From NCBI GenBank assembly GCA_963848195.1, contig CAWKCY010000014.1:62001-126000 (forward strand): a stretch of DNA of 64,000 nucleotides, given 5' to 3'. The stretch comes from CAVQBP01 sp963848195 (GTDB taxonomy: Bacteria > Bacteroidota > Ignavibacteria > Ignavibacteriales > Ignavibacteriaceae). Position numbers and translations under genes: made by a program. Positions 1 to 8,656 of the stretch are shown piece after piece (positions within the stretch are counted from its first letter, which is position 1; each line of letters begins with the position of its first letter). The notes under the pieces were generated by a model. That model saw only the letters and a program-made list of their open reading frames with translations, had not been told where the DNA came from and did no database searches.

Positions 1-354
1 ACTTTCGGAGGCAACCCGGTTAGCTGTGCTGCCGGTAAGGTTGTCCTTGAGGAAGTCTTTAAAAATGGACTGATGGATAATGTTAAAGAATTCGGGATTT
101 ATTTTATTGATCAGTTAAATGAGCTAAAAAAGCTATTTCCTAATGATATAAAAGAAGTGAGAGGAAAGGGCTTTATAATCGGTGTCGAATTACACTATGA
201 GGGGAATAAAATCGTTGAACTGATGAGAGAAAGAAAAGTATTAACAAATTGTACAGACAATACGGTTATAAGAATTCTTCCTCCGCTAATAGCAGGTAAA
301 AACGAGATTGATTTTTTCCTTTATAATTTTCATGAAATATTAAAAAAGCATTAA
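1..354 (+). CDS. Class III aminotransferase, ArgD-like (C-terminal part)
   Basis: The reading frame is open from the first base (TFGGNPVSCAAG...) and stops at 352-354, so only the last 117 residues are present. The TFGGNP segment is the conserved stretch after the PLP lysine in class III aminotransferases, and the end (VRGKGFIIGVEL, then VIRILPPLIAG) matches the C-terminal domain of acetylornithine/succinylornithine aminotransferases. These exchange an amino group between an ornithine-type substrate and glutamate in the cytoplasm, usually in arginine synthesis. The PLP lysine itself lies outside the window, so exact substrate is uncertain. It ends 3 bases before nadB and is probably cotranscribed with it. 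Confidence 0.8.
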   Translation, partial: TFGGNPVSCAAGKVVLEEVFKNGLMDNVKEFGIYFIDQLNELKKLFPNDIKEVRGKGFIIGVELHYEGNKIVELMRERKVLTNCTDNTVIRILPPLIAGKNEIDFFLYNFHEILKKH

Positions 355-357
355 ATA

Positions 358-1980
358 ATGGAATATAAAACAGATGTATTAATCATAGGGAGCGGTATTG
401 CAGGTCTATTTGCCGCTCTTAAAATCTCAGAATATGCAGATATAATTTTGGTTACAAAAAAGGATAGTACCGAATCAAATACAAATTATGCTCAGGGCGG
501 AATAGCATCTGTTATGAGTGAGACTGATTCTTTTGAAAAGCATTTTAATGATACACAAATAGCGGGAGCAGGGCTTTGCGATCCGGAAGCAGTTAAAATA
601 ACTGTGGAAGAAGGTCCTGATAGAATAATGGATCTAGTAAAAGTAGGAACAGAATTTACGAAGAAAAACGGAAAATTTGATTTAGTAAGAGAAGGTGGAC
701 ATTCAATGCCCAGGATTCTACATGCTGCCGATCTAACAGGTAAGGAAATCGAAAGAGCATTAATAGATAAAGTTAACTCGTTGAAAAATATAAGAGTTAT
801 CGAAAACACTTTAGCGATAGATTTGATTACTGAACATAATGCTCTTGATTTAAAAAATGAGCCATTAAAGAATAGAAATTGCTGGGGAGCCTACGTTTTG
901 ATGTGTGATGAAAATAAAGTAATTAAGATCATTTCTAAAGCAACGGTTCTGGCAAGCGGGGGTTTGGGACAGGTTTACCAGCATACTACAAATCCTTTAA
1001 TTGCTACCGGTGATGGTGTTGCGATGGGCTATAGATCCGGAGCACGGATAGCTAATATGGAATTTATTCAGTTTCATCCTACTTCACTTTATACGGATAA
1101 TAGTAAAAGTGAAGGATTCCAAACTCCCTCATTCTTGATTTCGGAAGCGGTGAGAGGATTTGGCGGAATATTAAGATCTGCCAAAGGGGAGAGGTTTATG
1201 CTGAAATACGATGACAGAAAGGAATTGGCTCCGAGGGATATAGTAGCAAGGGCTATTGATAATGAATTAAAAAAGAGCGGAGATGATTTCGTTTATCTGG
1301 ACATTACCCACAAAAATAAGGATGATATACTGGAACATTTCCCGAATATATATAACACTTGTTTAAGATATGAGATTGATATTACAAAAGATTTTATTCC
1401 GGTAGTTCCGGCAGCTCATTATTCATGCGGGGGAGTAATGGTAGATGAATACTCGAGAACCTCATTAAAGGGATTATATGCATGCGGAGAAGTTTCAATG
1501 ACAGGTCTGCACGGTGCGAATAGACTTGCGAGCAACTCACTTCTTGAGGCAGTTGTTTATGCAAACCGTGCGGCAATAAATATAAAAGAGTTCTTAAAAG
1601 ATTATTCAGCATCAATTCCGGATATTCCTGAATGGGATGATTCGGGGGCACTTTCGCATGACGAAAAAGTGCTTATAACCCACAGTTTGAAAGAAGTGAA
1701 ACAAGTTATGTGGGATTATGTAGGTATTGTCCGTTCAAATCTAAGATTGGACAGAGCAGAAAAAAGAATTCATAATATTTATATGGAAACCGAAAGTCTG
1801 TATAAAAGAACAAAAATTTTTGAAGATATACTTGAATTGAGAAACCTTACAGCTTGTGCGCATATTATTATTAAATCGGCTAAAATGAGGAAAGAAAGCA
1901 GGGGACTACACTATACTCTTGATTATCCGGATCTTTTGCCCAATGCTGAAAGTGGTATACTTCAGAATACAAACCCCTGA
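358..1980 (+). CDS. nadB: L-aspartate oxidase
   Basis: A 540-aa flavoprotein of normal NadB length. The N-terminus carries the FAD dinucleotide fold (VLIIGSGIAGLFAAL, about residues 8-22) followed by NYAQGGIASV, typical of the succinate dehydrogenase/aspartate oxidase flavoprotein family. The capping-domain active-site segments EFIQFHPTSLY and HGANRLASNSLLEA are present. It oxidises L-aspartate to iminoaspartate, the first step of de novo NAD synthesis. No succinate dehydrogenase partner genes adjoin, and the length and C-terminal helical region favour NadB over SdhA. nadA and nadC are not in the window. The ATG follows the upstream stop by 3 bases, which suggests translational coupling. Confidence 0.93.
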   Translation: MEYKTDVLIIGSGIAGLFAALKISEYADIILVTKKDSTESNTNYAQGGIASVMSETDSFEKHFNDTQIAGAGLCDPEAVKITVEEGPDRIMDLVKVGTEFTKKNGKFDLVREGGHSMPRILHAADLTGKEIERALIDKVNSLKNIRVIENTLAIDLITEHNALDLKNEPLKNRNCWGAYVLMCDENKVIKIISKATVLASGGLGQVYQHTTNPLIATGDGVAMGYRSGARIANMEFIQFHPTSLYTDNSKSEGFQTPSFLISEAVRGFGGILRSAKGERFMLKYDDRKELAPRDIVARAIDNELKKSGDDFVYLDITHKNKDDILEHFPNIYNTCLRYEIDITKDFIPVVPAAHYSCGGVMVDEYSRTSLKGLYACGEVSMTGLHGANRLASNSLLEAVVYANRAAINIKEFLKDYSASIPDIPEWDDSGALSHDEKVLITHSLKEVKQVMWDYVGIVRSNLRLDRAEKRIHNIYMETESLYKRTKIFEDILELRNLTACAHIIIKSAKMRKESRGLHYTLDYPDLLPNAESGILQNTNP

Positions 1981-1981
1981 T

Positions 1982-2023
1982 AACCACATAGACACATAGG
2001 AAACATAGGAAGCATAGGAAAGT
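1982..2023 (+). repeat. Dispersed AACCACATAGACACATAGG-type repeat
   Basis: This short intergenic stretch has an internal beat of (a)cataggaa units. The same consensus recurs at about 8828-8856, at 57327-57345, and inverted at 57363-57382; a diverged form (accactaagacact) flanks 8657-9150. It lies between the convergent nadB and ppx genes. Confidence 0.6.
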
Positions 2024-2045
2024 AAGGGATGTTTTTTAATAAAAG

Positions 2046-2966
2046 CTAGGTTCTTTCAAACTCTTTGTAGATTGCTCCGTAACGTATTCCTTTTGTGCTG
2101 ACTGTAATTGCGGGTATTTTTAATATCTTCATAATATGAAATAAAATAATCGTACCGCTCAATATAACATCTTCACGACCTTTAATAACTGATCTGTATT
2201 TATCAAGAATATCCATTTCATTTAACCTGGATAATTCCTCCAACAGATTTTTAATTTCATTATATTTTAGAATTGAGCCTTCCAGCTTATCTTCATCATA
2301 TATCGACATGTCTAATTTTATAGCCGCTAATGTGGTAGGTGTTCCGGCAATTGCGATTGCTCTTTTGATATCAAATTTCTTCTCTTTTAAATCCGAGAAT
2401 ACACTCACTAATTCTTCTTTTAAACTTTCAATTTCATTCTTTAGAGGAGGAGAATGTTTTAAATATTTTTCTTTTAAAGATACAACCCCAGCCTGATAGC
2501 TCTTTTTGAAATGAATTTCATCAGTATTTCCGTAGATAATTTCCGTGCTCCCGCCCCCGATATCAATAACAAGAGAATCGGTGATATTCTTATAGGAAAT
2601 AACCGCACCTTTAAAAGTTAAATCAGCCTCTTCATCACCGGAAACAATATTAACATCAAAATTGAATTTCTCTTTAATGATATTCTTTAACCCATTACTA
2701 TTTGAAGCGATCCTAAAAGCATTTGTTGCTGTTATTAAAACTTTACCGCACTTAAATTTTTTAATTATTGAATTATAATCTTCAAGAATCGACAGCAATT
2801 CTTCTATTTTTTCCTTTTTGAATGGCTTTCCCGGTACTAGGTCTTTTCCAATCCTTGGGATTCTCTGTTCATTATATAATGGAGTAATAGTCCTTTTATC
2901 AACATCAGCCGCTGCAACTAGCAGAATTACAGTATTTGTTCCGATATCTATAGAAGCAATAGTCAT
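2046..2966 (-). CDS. Ppx/GppA family phosphatase (exopolyphosphatase or pppGpp phosphohydrolase)
   Basis: A 306-aa protein with the ASKHA fold of the Ppx/GppA family: phosphate-1 motif SIDIGTNTVILLVA at residues 5-18 and VIDIGGGSTEIIYG near residue 135. The length fits the short single-domain form common in this lineage, lacking the C-terminal HD-like domain of E. coli Ppx. Such enzymes cleave terminal phosphate from polyphosphate or pppGpp in the cytoplasm, linking phosphate stores and the stringent response. Which substrate is used cannot be told from sequence. It faces nadB convergently and is divergent from the membrane gene at 3006. The first ATG fits the family N-terminus exactly. Confidence 0.88.
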   Translation of the reverse strand: MTIASIDIGTNTVILLVAAADVDKRTITPLYNEQRIPRIGKDLVPGKPFKKEKIEELLSILEDYNSIIKKFKCGKVLITATNAFRIASNSNGLKNIIKEKFNFDVNIVSGDEEADLTFKGAVISYKNITDSLVIDIGGGSTEIIYGNTDEIHFKKSYQAGVVSLKEKYLKHSPPLKNEIESLKEELVSVFSDLKEKKFDIKRAIAIAGTPTTLAAIKLDMSIYDEDKLEGSILKYNEIKNLLEELSRLNEMDILDKYRSVIKGREDVILSGTIILFHIMKILKIPAITVSTKGIRYGAIYKEFERT

Positions 2967-3005
2967 TTTTTTTTCATAATTTTATATTACCGATAGAAAT
3001 TATCT

Positions 3006-3536
3006 ATGTATAATCTAAGTAAAACTTCCAAAATATTTTTATTTCTGACAACTTTGTCCGGCGCTTTATGGATCGGGGCTTATTTTGCCAGGCTTATAAT
3101 ATTTTATCAGCTTTTTGAACCAAAAGACTTTATTATTAAACCTATATTTAATGAGCAGAATCTCCATGCTGTTATAATTGATCTTAACTCTATTATTGTT
3201 TTGACCACAATATTGTATTTAATTTTTATAATAACATATTTTTTATTCGTTACTATGTCAAAAATAAGTCTGAAAAAGAACGGGTGGCTGTTTATAGTGA
3301 CAGTAATAATATTTTTAACTTTGCCGTTTGAACTTTATCTAATTAGTATTGATTATAAAATAATGACTATGGTCCTTCCCGGAAATTTTAATTCAATGCA
3401 GATAATTCAATTAATAATAAAAAGGTTTGAAGTTTTAAGCAGCTTCCCGGTAATAGAGTTACTTTGTTATTTTTCAATAGTTTATTTTGTTTTGTTTAAA
3501 CCATTAACTTCGAAAAAACCTGTATATGAAAATTAA
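3006..3536 (+). CDS. Hypothetical four-helix membrane protein
   Basis: I do not recognise this 176-aa protein. It has about four hydrophobic segments (residues 10-32, 60-82, 94-114 and 148-168), short charged loops and no signal peptide cleavage site, so it is probably an inner-membrane protein. It heads a tight run: its 3' end overlaps the next gene by 11 bases, followed by aroQ and a HAD gene with 4-base overlaps, so one transcript is likely. A role linked to those genes cannot be inferred. It lies 39 bases from the divergent Ppx/GppA start. Confidence 0.7.
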   Translation: MYNLSKTSKIFLFLTTLSGALWIGAYFARLIIFYQLFEPKDFIIKPIFNEQNLHAVIIDLNSIIVLTTILYLIFIITYFLFVTMSKISLKKNGWLFIVTVIIFLTLPFELYLISIDYKIMTMVLPGNFNSMQIIQLIIKRFEVLSSFPVIELLCYFSIVYFVLFKPLTSKKPVYEN

Positions 3537-3798
3537 AGAAAAAGAATTTGAAGAAATAATTCAAGATTTGAAAAACCTTGCACTACAAATGGGAGCAGAA
3601 GTCCGTTTTGAAAAAGGCGATTTTAAAGGAGGATACTGCCTATTGAAGGAGAGCAAGGTAATTGTTGTTAATAAAATGGCAAATCTTCAAAGAAAAGTTA
3701 TGATACTTTCAATGGCTTTAAAGGAACTAGGAATTGATAAGATATATTTGACTCCGAAATTAAGAGAAATTATTGATGAAATGGCGGAAGTCCAATGA
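3526..3798 (+). CDS. Conserved small hypothetical protein (90 aa)
   Basis: This is a soluble, charged 90-aa protein predicted as alpha/beta, with a phrase GAEVRFEKGDFKGGYCLLKE followed by VIVVNKMANLQRKV. No catalytic motif is obvious. The gene overlaps the upstream membrane gene by 11 bases and the downstream aroQ by ATGA at 3795-3798, which argues strongly that it is translated. I do not assign a function. Codon and base usage match its neighbours. Confidence 0.75.
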   Translation: MKIKEKEFEEIIQDLKNLALQMGAEVRFEKGDFKGGYCLLKESKVIVVNKMANLQRKVMILSMALKELGIDKIYLTPKLREIIDEMAEVQ

Positions 3799-4235
3799 AA
3801 ATTCTAATAATTAATGGCCCGAATCTAAATCTTTTAGGTAAAAGAGATACAGATCATTATGGAAACCTTTCACTGCAAAAGATAGAATCGTATATTAAAG
3901 ATCAGTTTGAAGAGATAGGCTTTGAGTTTTATCAATCAAATGTTGAAGGAGAAATAATTAATAAAATTCAGGAGGCAGGAGATTTATTTAACGGTATTAT
4001 AATAAATCCAGGCGGATATGCACATACATCTGTAGCTATACGAGATGCACTTAGTGAGCTGAAAATTCCAAAAGTTGAAGTACATTTATCCCATTTAGTA
4101 AATAGAGAAAGTTTTAGACAATCGCTTATAACTGCTTCTGGTTGTGATGGTTATGTCTCCGGGTTTAAAGAAGATAGTTATAGTGCTGGAGTGTTTTTGG
4201 TAGATAAACTTATAAAAAGAAATAAAGGTAAATGA
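3795..4235 (+). CDS. aroQ: Type II 3-dehydroquinate dehydratase
   Basis: A 146-aa protein of the usual AroQ length. It starts with ILIINGPNLNLLGKRDTDHYG, the type II dehydroquinase signature containing the active-site tyrosine and arginine loop, and later has INPGGYAHTSVAIRDAL with the catalytic histidine, then VEVHLSHLVNRESFR. It dehydrates 3-dehydroquinate to 3-dehydroshikimate in the shikimate pathway, in the cytoplasm, as a dodecamer in known members. aroA lies about 13 kb downstream; no other aro gene is in the window. It overlaps both neighbours by 4 bases. Confidence 0.95.
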   Translation: MKILIINGPNLNLLGKRDTDHYGNLSLQKIESYIKDQFEEIGFEFYQSNVEGEIINKIQEAGDLFNGIIINPGGYAHTSVAIRDALSELKIPKVEVHLSHLVNRESFRQSLITASGCDGYVSGFKEDSYSAGVFLVDKLIKRNKGK

Positions 4236-4918
4236 TGATAAAAGCAGTGGTATTTGATCTGGATAATACATTAGTCGATTTCATGAAAATGAAAAGGAGA
4301 GCAATTGAGGAAGCGATTCCGGCAATGGTAGATGCCGGTCTTGAAATAACGCCTGATGTTGCAGATAGAATAATTGATGAAATTTATAAAGAGCAGGGAA
4401 TAGAATACCAACAAGTTTTTGATGAGTTTCTAAGCCGGGTATTAAACCGGATAGATTATAAGATTCTTTCTGCAGGAATTGTAGCTTACAGGCGTGCAAG
4501 GGAAGCATCTCTAATTCCATATCCGCATGTTTATTCTACACTTAATAAACTATTAAAGCTCGGGATTAAAATGGGAATAGTTTCTGATGCCCCAGTTAAA
4601 GAAGCTTGGCTAAGGTTAGCCTACTTGAATTTTCATCATATCGTTGATGCCGTAATAACATTTGATGAAACTGGAGTAAGAAAACCTGATCCGAAACCTT
4701 TTATGATGATTTTGAAGAGGCTTGAGGTTAAACCGGAAGAAGCTATAATGGTGGGGGATTGGGTGGAAAGGGATATTGTGGGTGCATCCAAAGTCGGAAT
4801 GAAAACTGCATTTGCCCGGTATGGTGATACATTTGATACAAAAGAACATACTGCAGATTATGAACTTAAAGATATTAGCGAATTAATTGATATTATTATT
4901 AAAGAAAATGATTTATAA
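4232..4918 (+). CDS. HAD-superfamily hydrolase
   Basis: A 228-aa protein with the HAD nucleophile motif VVFDLDNTLVDF at residues 5-16 (Asp8 and Asp10), a helical cap, GIVSDAP as motif II, the lysine in GVRKPDPKPF and the acidic motif IV MVGDWVERDIVGA. It resembles phosphoglycolate phosphatase or pyrimidine 5'-nucleotidase (YjjG-like) members, which remove phosphate from small metabolites. Substrate is unknown. The start codon overlaps the aroQ stop (ATGATGA), so it is the last gene of the 3-5 kb run. Confidence 0.88.
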   Translation: MMIKAVVFDLDNTLVDFMKMKRRAIEEAIPAMVDAGLEITPDVADRIIDEIYKEQGIEYQQVFDEFLSRVLNRIDYKILSAGIVAYRRAREASLIPYPHVYSTLNKLLKLGIKMGIVSDAPVKEAWLRLAYLNFHHIVDAVITFDETGVRKPDPKPFMMILKRLEVKPEEAIMVGDWVERDIVGASKVGMKTAFARYGDTFDTKEHTADYELKDISELIDIIIKENDL

Positions 4919-4996
4919 GATTCTTTTAAAGTATTTTATCTTGCTATTATAAATCCAAATAACTATTTTTTTTCTAAACGTTTAATTGGATTTGTT

Positions 4997-5392
4997 ATGA
5001 AAGATCTTTCCATAAAAAAACTTTATTATTCAATAAGCGAAGTGAGTAAAATAACCGATGTTGAGCAATATGTATTAAGATATTGGGAGACAGAGTTTGA
5101 GCAGCTTAAACCTCAAAAAAACAGGGCAGGGAACAGGATTTATACTAATAAAGATATAAATCTAATCATGCATATAAAGAATTTATTAAGGGAGAAGAAA
5201 TATACAATTGAGGGAGCTAAGAATATACTGAATGATGGAAAGGTAGATTTAAGACCGGAGGAAGATGAAAAGTTTCCTGCAGATCTTTTTGTTCCCCAGG
5301 TAAATATAGAAAATAAGAAAGAGAAACCGTCGATAAAGAAAGATCTTGAAGATATAAAAGAAGCCCTGGAATTTTTAATTACAAAATTATAA
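4997..5392 (+). CDS. MerR-family transcriptional regulator
   Basis: A 131-aa protein with an N-terminal winged helix-turn-helix: YYSISEVSKITDVEQYVLRYWETEF followed by NRIYTNKDINLIMHIKNLLREKKYTIEGA, the MerR DNA-binding and wing pattern. The C-terminal 45 residues are charged and lack the cysteines of metal-sensing MerR proteins, so it likely senses something else or acts as a small structural regulator. It ends 2 bases before tRNA-Pro. Its target is not evident from this locus. Confidence 0.88.
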   Translation: MKDLSIKKLYYSISEVSKITDVEQYVLRYWETEFEQLKPQKNRAGNRIYTNKDINLIMHIKNLLREKKYTIEGAKNILNDGKVDLRPEEDEKFPADLFVPQVNIENKKEKPSIKKDLEDIKEALEFLITKL

Positions 5393-5394
5393 TT

Positions 5395-5468
5395 CGGAAC
5401 GTGGCGCAGCCCGGTAGCGTACCTGAATGGGGTTCAGGTGGTCGTGGGTTCAAATCCCACCGTTCCGA
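5395..5468 (+). tRNA. tRNA-Pro (GGG)
   Basis: A complete cloverleaf folds by eye. The acceptor arm cggaacg pairs perfectly with cgttccg, the D arm starts at gcgcagcccggtagcgt, and the anticodon stem cctga/tcagg encloses the loop atggggt with anticodon GGG. The T arm is gtggg-ttcaaat-cccac. The discriminator base is A and CCA is not encoded. It begins only 2 bases after the MerR stop codon. Confidence 0.95.
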
Positions 5469-5975
5469 CTAAAAGCTTCAAAATTTAATGTTAAAACTCA
5501 ATCAGAGTTGATTCTTCATAAGTCCACCTTTATTTACTTATGAAATCCCTCGTTTATCCCCACAAATTAACTCTTTCTCAAGTTAATAAGTTCTTATTCA
5601 TACTCAGTTAGTTTTAATTTATGGGAATATGTCACACATACGGTGTTTTTACTTTCATTTGGAATGATGAAGTGTTAATAATATTTCACGCCTAACGGCG
5701 TTATGGAATAAAACAGGAAATTTTATGCAAGGATGTTAATAATATTTTACGCCCAACGGCGTTAATGAAATATTAATGAGGATGAAATGTATGTTAGGAT
5801 AATTTAAGTTTCATATAGTTATATTAATAAAAACTTTATTTTATTGAATAAAAGATTTATTTTTTAATTGTTAAAGCTTCTGAGTTTATTAAAAATAAGA
5901 TAAATATTATTCTGAATTATTTGTTTTCGTATCTTTACAGTAACATTTATATAAGTTGCTCAATTAAAGATAAAT
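5469..5975. other. 507-bp non-coding stretch with hairpin and paired repeats
   Basis: I find no credible gene here. A perfect 9-bp inverted repeat, ttcataagt at 5515-5523 with acttatgaa at 5536-5544, could fold into a hairpin downstream of tRNA-Pro. Two direct copies of a 30-bp sequence lie at 5674-5703 and 5735-5764; each contains the small palindrome acgcc(t/c)aacggcgt. The rest is AT-rich. Confidence 0.6.
5674..5764 (+). repeat. Two direct 30-bp copies with palindromic core
   Basis: Copies at 5674-5703 and 5735-5764 differ at only two positions and share gttaataatattt. Each core forms an acgcc/ggcgt hairpin with a TAAC or CAAC loop. The 61-bp period and the palindrome resemble REP-like units elsewhere in the window. 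Confidence 0.75.
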
Positions 5976-6059
5976 GCCCGGATGGCGGAATTGGCAGACG
6001 CGCTAGGTTCAGGGTCTAGTTGGTGTAAACCAGTAGGGGTTCAAGTCCCCTTCCGGGTA
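5976..6059 (+). tRNA. tRNA-Leu (CAG)
   Basis: A class II tRNA with a long variable arm. Acceptor gcccgga pairs with tccgggt (G1-U72 wobble). The D arm is ggcggaattggcagacgc, typical of leucine tRNAs, and the anticodon stem ctagg/tctag encloses ttcaggg, giving CAG. The T arm is ggggttcaagtcccc, the discriminator is A and CCA is not encoded. Confidence 0.94.
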
Positions 6060-6092
6060 CATAAAAGGGGGAAAACGAGAGACGAAAAAGAT

Positions 6093-6165
6093 GGGGCTAT
6101 AGCTTAGCTGGGAAAGCGTCTCGTTCGCAACGAGAAGACCAGGGGTTCGAATCCCCTTAGCTCCA
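6093..6165 (+). tRNA. tRNA-Ala (CGC)
   Basis: Acceptor ggggcta pairs with tagctcc with one G-U pair. The anticodon stem tctcg/cgaga encloses ttcgcaa, giving anticodon CGC. The T arm is aggggttcgaatcccct. The discriminator is A and CCA is not encoded. It lies 33 bases after tRNA-Leu, so the two are probably one transcript. Confidence 0.94.
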
Positions 6166-6299
6166 CATGGGCTTGTTTCCTTTGAGATTTACCGAGAAGA
6201 TATGTGGGAAGAATAAAAATTTTACTTGCCTATTAACCGGAAAAAGAGTTTATTTGTGTAAGCGTTGAGGGATATCATAAGGGAATTAAAGGAGGATTT

Positions 6300-6722
6300 A
6301 TGAAGATGAAAAATTATTTCTTTCTTTCTTTAGTATGCATGTTTTTGTTTTCCGGATTGTTATTTGCAAACCTAACTCATAAACAAGGACTAAAAGCATA
6401 TCTTACAATTGCATTTAAGAATTCAAAGATGTTTTCAGATAGTTTAGCTCAGAACGATGTTAAAGCAGGAATAGAAGATATTTTTAAAAATGAAGGGGTG
6501 AGTATTGTGGAAGTGGAGAGGCCTGATGTATATGAGGAATATAAATTATACATAAATATAGACATCAAAGACAGCTTAATAATAAGTGCAAAGGGTATTA
6601 CATGGGATTTGGGCACTGCAATAATGAAATATCCCCGCTCAAGTTCGGTATATGAAAATAAGAGGGATATTTATACAGCTGTAGAAGAATATATCATGAA
6701 ATATATAACCGGTAAAAGCTAA
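6300..6722 (+). CDS. Hypothetical exported protein (140 aa)
   Basis: I do not recognise this protein. It starts after a strong ribosome binding site (aaggagg, about 6 bases upstream) and has a signal peptide: a basic start, a hydrophobic core YFFLSLVCMFLFSGLLFA and likely cleavage after FA near residue 24. The mature part of about 115 residues is alternating charged/hydrophobic with no cysteines, consistent with a small periplasmic alpha/beta domain. It stands alone between the tRNA pair and the 42-aa membrane gene. Confidence 0.75.
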   Translation: MKMKNYFFLSLVCMFLFSGLLFANLTHKQGLKAYLTIAFKNSKMFSDSLAQNDVKAGIEDIFKNEGVSIVEVERPDVYEEYKLYINIDIKDSLIISAKGITWDLGTAIMKYPRSSSVYENKRDIYTAVEEYIMKYITGKS

Positions 6723-6880
6723 ATTTAAGAATTAGGCATTCCCGACGATAAGAAAATAAAATTCTCAATGCCGCTAATTGAGTAGTTTTTATTCTTTACA
6801 ATATAAATAATCGGGAATTTGACCTGGTATAATAATTGATTTGCTGCAAACAGCGGTTTTATTAATAATTGAGGTGCAAA

Positions 6881-7009
6881 ATGACAGCAGCAAAGATTAA
6901 AGATTTTATTTCGGATTATACCGCATTATTTTTTATGCTTTTTATAGCATTTGGGTGGCTGGCAGCATGGATAATCTATATCCTCTTTGCAGTGGTTTTC
7001 TTCAAATAG
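6881..7009 (+). CDS. Small single-pass membrane protein (42 aa)
   Basis: A short reading frame starts at ATG 6881 after a gaggtg ribosome binding site and stops with TAG at 7007-7009. The product has a soluble start (MTAAKIKDFISDY) followed by one long hydrophobic helix from about residue 15 to 41, rich in Phe, Trp and Ala, ending in a lysine. A strong intrinsic terminator follows 46 bases downstream, which gives a complete monocistronic unit. The function is unknown; small one-helix proteins like this often attach to respiratory or transport complexes, but that is only a guess. Confidence 0.65.
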   Translation: MTAAKIKDFISDYTALFFMLFIAFGWLAAWIIYILFAVVFFK

Positions 7010-7055
7010 TTTTATTGGTTAGAGACAAATATCATTCTCAAGGGAGAAGATGGGG

Positions 7056-7084
7056 AAAACCGGATAAATTTCCGGTTTTTTTTT
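7056..7084 (+). terminator. Intrinsic terminator after the 42-aa gene
   Basis: The perfect 9-bp stem aaaaccgga / tccggtttt with a 6-base loop is followed by a run of T to 7084. It sits on the strand of the 42-aa membrane protein gene and supports that gene being expressed. Confidence 0.85.
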
Positions 7085-7283
7085 AATTAAATTGTCCAAT
7101 TGTCTAATTGTTAAATTGTCTCTTACCAATCCCTTAATAATTAAGCAATTCTTCTCAAATTAATTTCGGATATTAATGGTTTTATTATTTGTTTTATCCT
7201 ATTTTTCAATTTCATAAATAAAATATTGCATATTTTACTATATTGTTAATATTCTTGTAAAATATATTGAACTATATCTCTTT

Positions 7284-8648
7284 ATGAATTTACTTCCCGT
7301 TAATAATTACTACAAAAAGATATTAAAACTTGCACTACCAGCAATTGCCGGTCTATCAACGCAGATGGTTGTTTCGCTGGTAGATACGGCTATGGTTGGA
7401 AGGCTTGATGAGGCTCAATATGCTCTTGCTGCAATGGGATTGGGGGTTCTTGCTACCTGGGCTTTGATCAGTTTCTTCTCAAGTTTAGCTACAGGTACCC
7501 ATGTGATTGTAGCGAGGAAATTCGGGGAGGGGGATTATAAAGGGTGTGCTCTTGCTTTAAATAATTCTCTCCTTTTAGGTTTCTGCATAGGGTGTATAGT
7601 AGCAATAATCGGGGTTTTGGCTTCCAGTGATATAACCCATTTCTTTGCTGCTGATAAAACTGTTGGTGATTTAGCTTCACAATATATTTTCTATAGATTT
7701 TTAGGTATTCCGTTTTTCTTAATTTCAGTTGCTTACAGGGGATTCTTTTTCGGGATAAGTAAAACCAAAATTTTTATGGTTTCGGGAATAGTCACTAATC
7801 TCCTCAATATATTCTTCAATACTGTTTTTATTTATGGAAATCTGGGAATGCCGCGAATGGGATTAGCCGGAGCGGGTCTCGCTTCCAGTTTAGCTACTTT
7901 ATTCGATTTCTTTTATTATCTGACAATTATTCTTCTCCCAAGATACCGTCATCTATATCAGAATTTTAAAAATTTCAAATTTGATAAAACTGTAATTAAA
8001 GCTATATATAAAATTTCAGTCCCTGTTTCACTTCAAAATGTTTTTATACTTATAGGTTTTCTTCTATTTGTTACCATAACCGGTTTGATAGGAGTTCATG
8101 AGCAGGCAGCTACACAGGCAATAATAAGTACTCTCTTTATTTCATTTCTGCCTTGTTTTGGATTCGGTATTGCTGCGCAGACGTTGGTTGGTAATAATCT
8201 CGGTTCCGGTCAGTTTACCAGGGCAAAAATATACGGATTCGAAACTGCTAAAATTGCTACTTATTATACATTGGCATTAGGGTTAATATACATCTTCCTA
8301 CCAAACATAGTTTTATTATTAATTACAACCGACCAAACAATAATTGAAGTTGCGAAACCGGCATTAAGAATTGCAGGCTTTGCCCAGATCTTCTATGCAA
8401 CAGGTGTGGTTTTAGCCAACGGATTACAGTCCGCAGGGAGAACTTTTTTTGTAATGAAAGCGGAAGTTATAACGAATATTTTTATTTTCGTCCCTTTAGC
8501 ATATCTTTTTGGTGTTTATTTACATCTGGGGTTAGACTGGGCATGGGTAGCTCTTCCGATCTATATAATCATTTATTCAATTATAATATTGCTTAAGTTT
8601 AGAAAAGATGATTGGTTTAAAGATAAAATAGTGGAAGAACGGGATTAG
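7284..8648 (+). CDS. MATE family efflux transporter
   Basis: A 454-aa integral membrane protein with about 12 hydrophobic helices in two similar halves. The N-terminus LALPAIAGLSTQMVVSLVDTAMVGRLDE is the MATE signature, and GNNLGSGQFTRAKIYG opens the second-half repeat. MATE proteins expel organic cations, drugs or metabolites using a Na+ or H+ gradient across the inner membrane; the substrate cannot be read here. The length and start are normal for the DinF/NorM-like branches. It is a single gene, preceded by an AT-rich region and followed by a repeat island. Confidence 0.93.
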   Translation: MNLLPVNNYYKKILKLALPAIAGLSTQMVVSLVDTAMVGRLDEAQYALAAMGLGVLATWALISFFSSLATGTHVIVARKFGEGDYKGCALALNNSLLLGFCIGCIVAIIGVLASSDITHFFAADKTVGDLASQYIFYRFLGIPFFLISVAYRGFFFGISKTKIFMVSGIVTNLLNIFFNTVFIYGNLGMPRMGLAGAGLASSLATLFDFFYYLTIILLPRYRHLYQNFKNFKFDKTVIKAIYKISVPVSLQNVFILIGFLLFVTITGLIGVHEQAATQAIISTLFISFLPCFGFGIAAQTLVGNNLGSGQFTRAKIYGFETAKIATYYTLALGLIYIFLPNIVLLLITTDQTIIEVAKPALRIAGFAQIFYATGVVLANGLQSAGRTFFVMKAEVITNIFIFVPLAYLFGVYLHLGLDWAWVALPIYIIIYSIIILLKFRKDDWFKDKIVEERD

Positions 8649-8656
8649 GGAAAATT

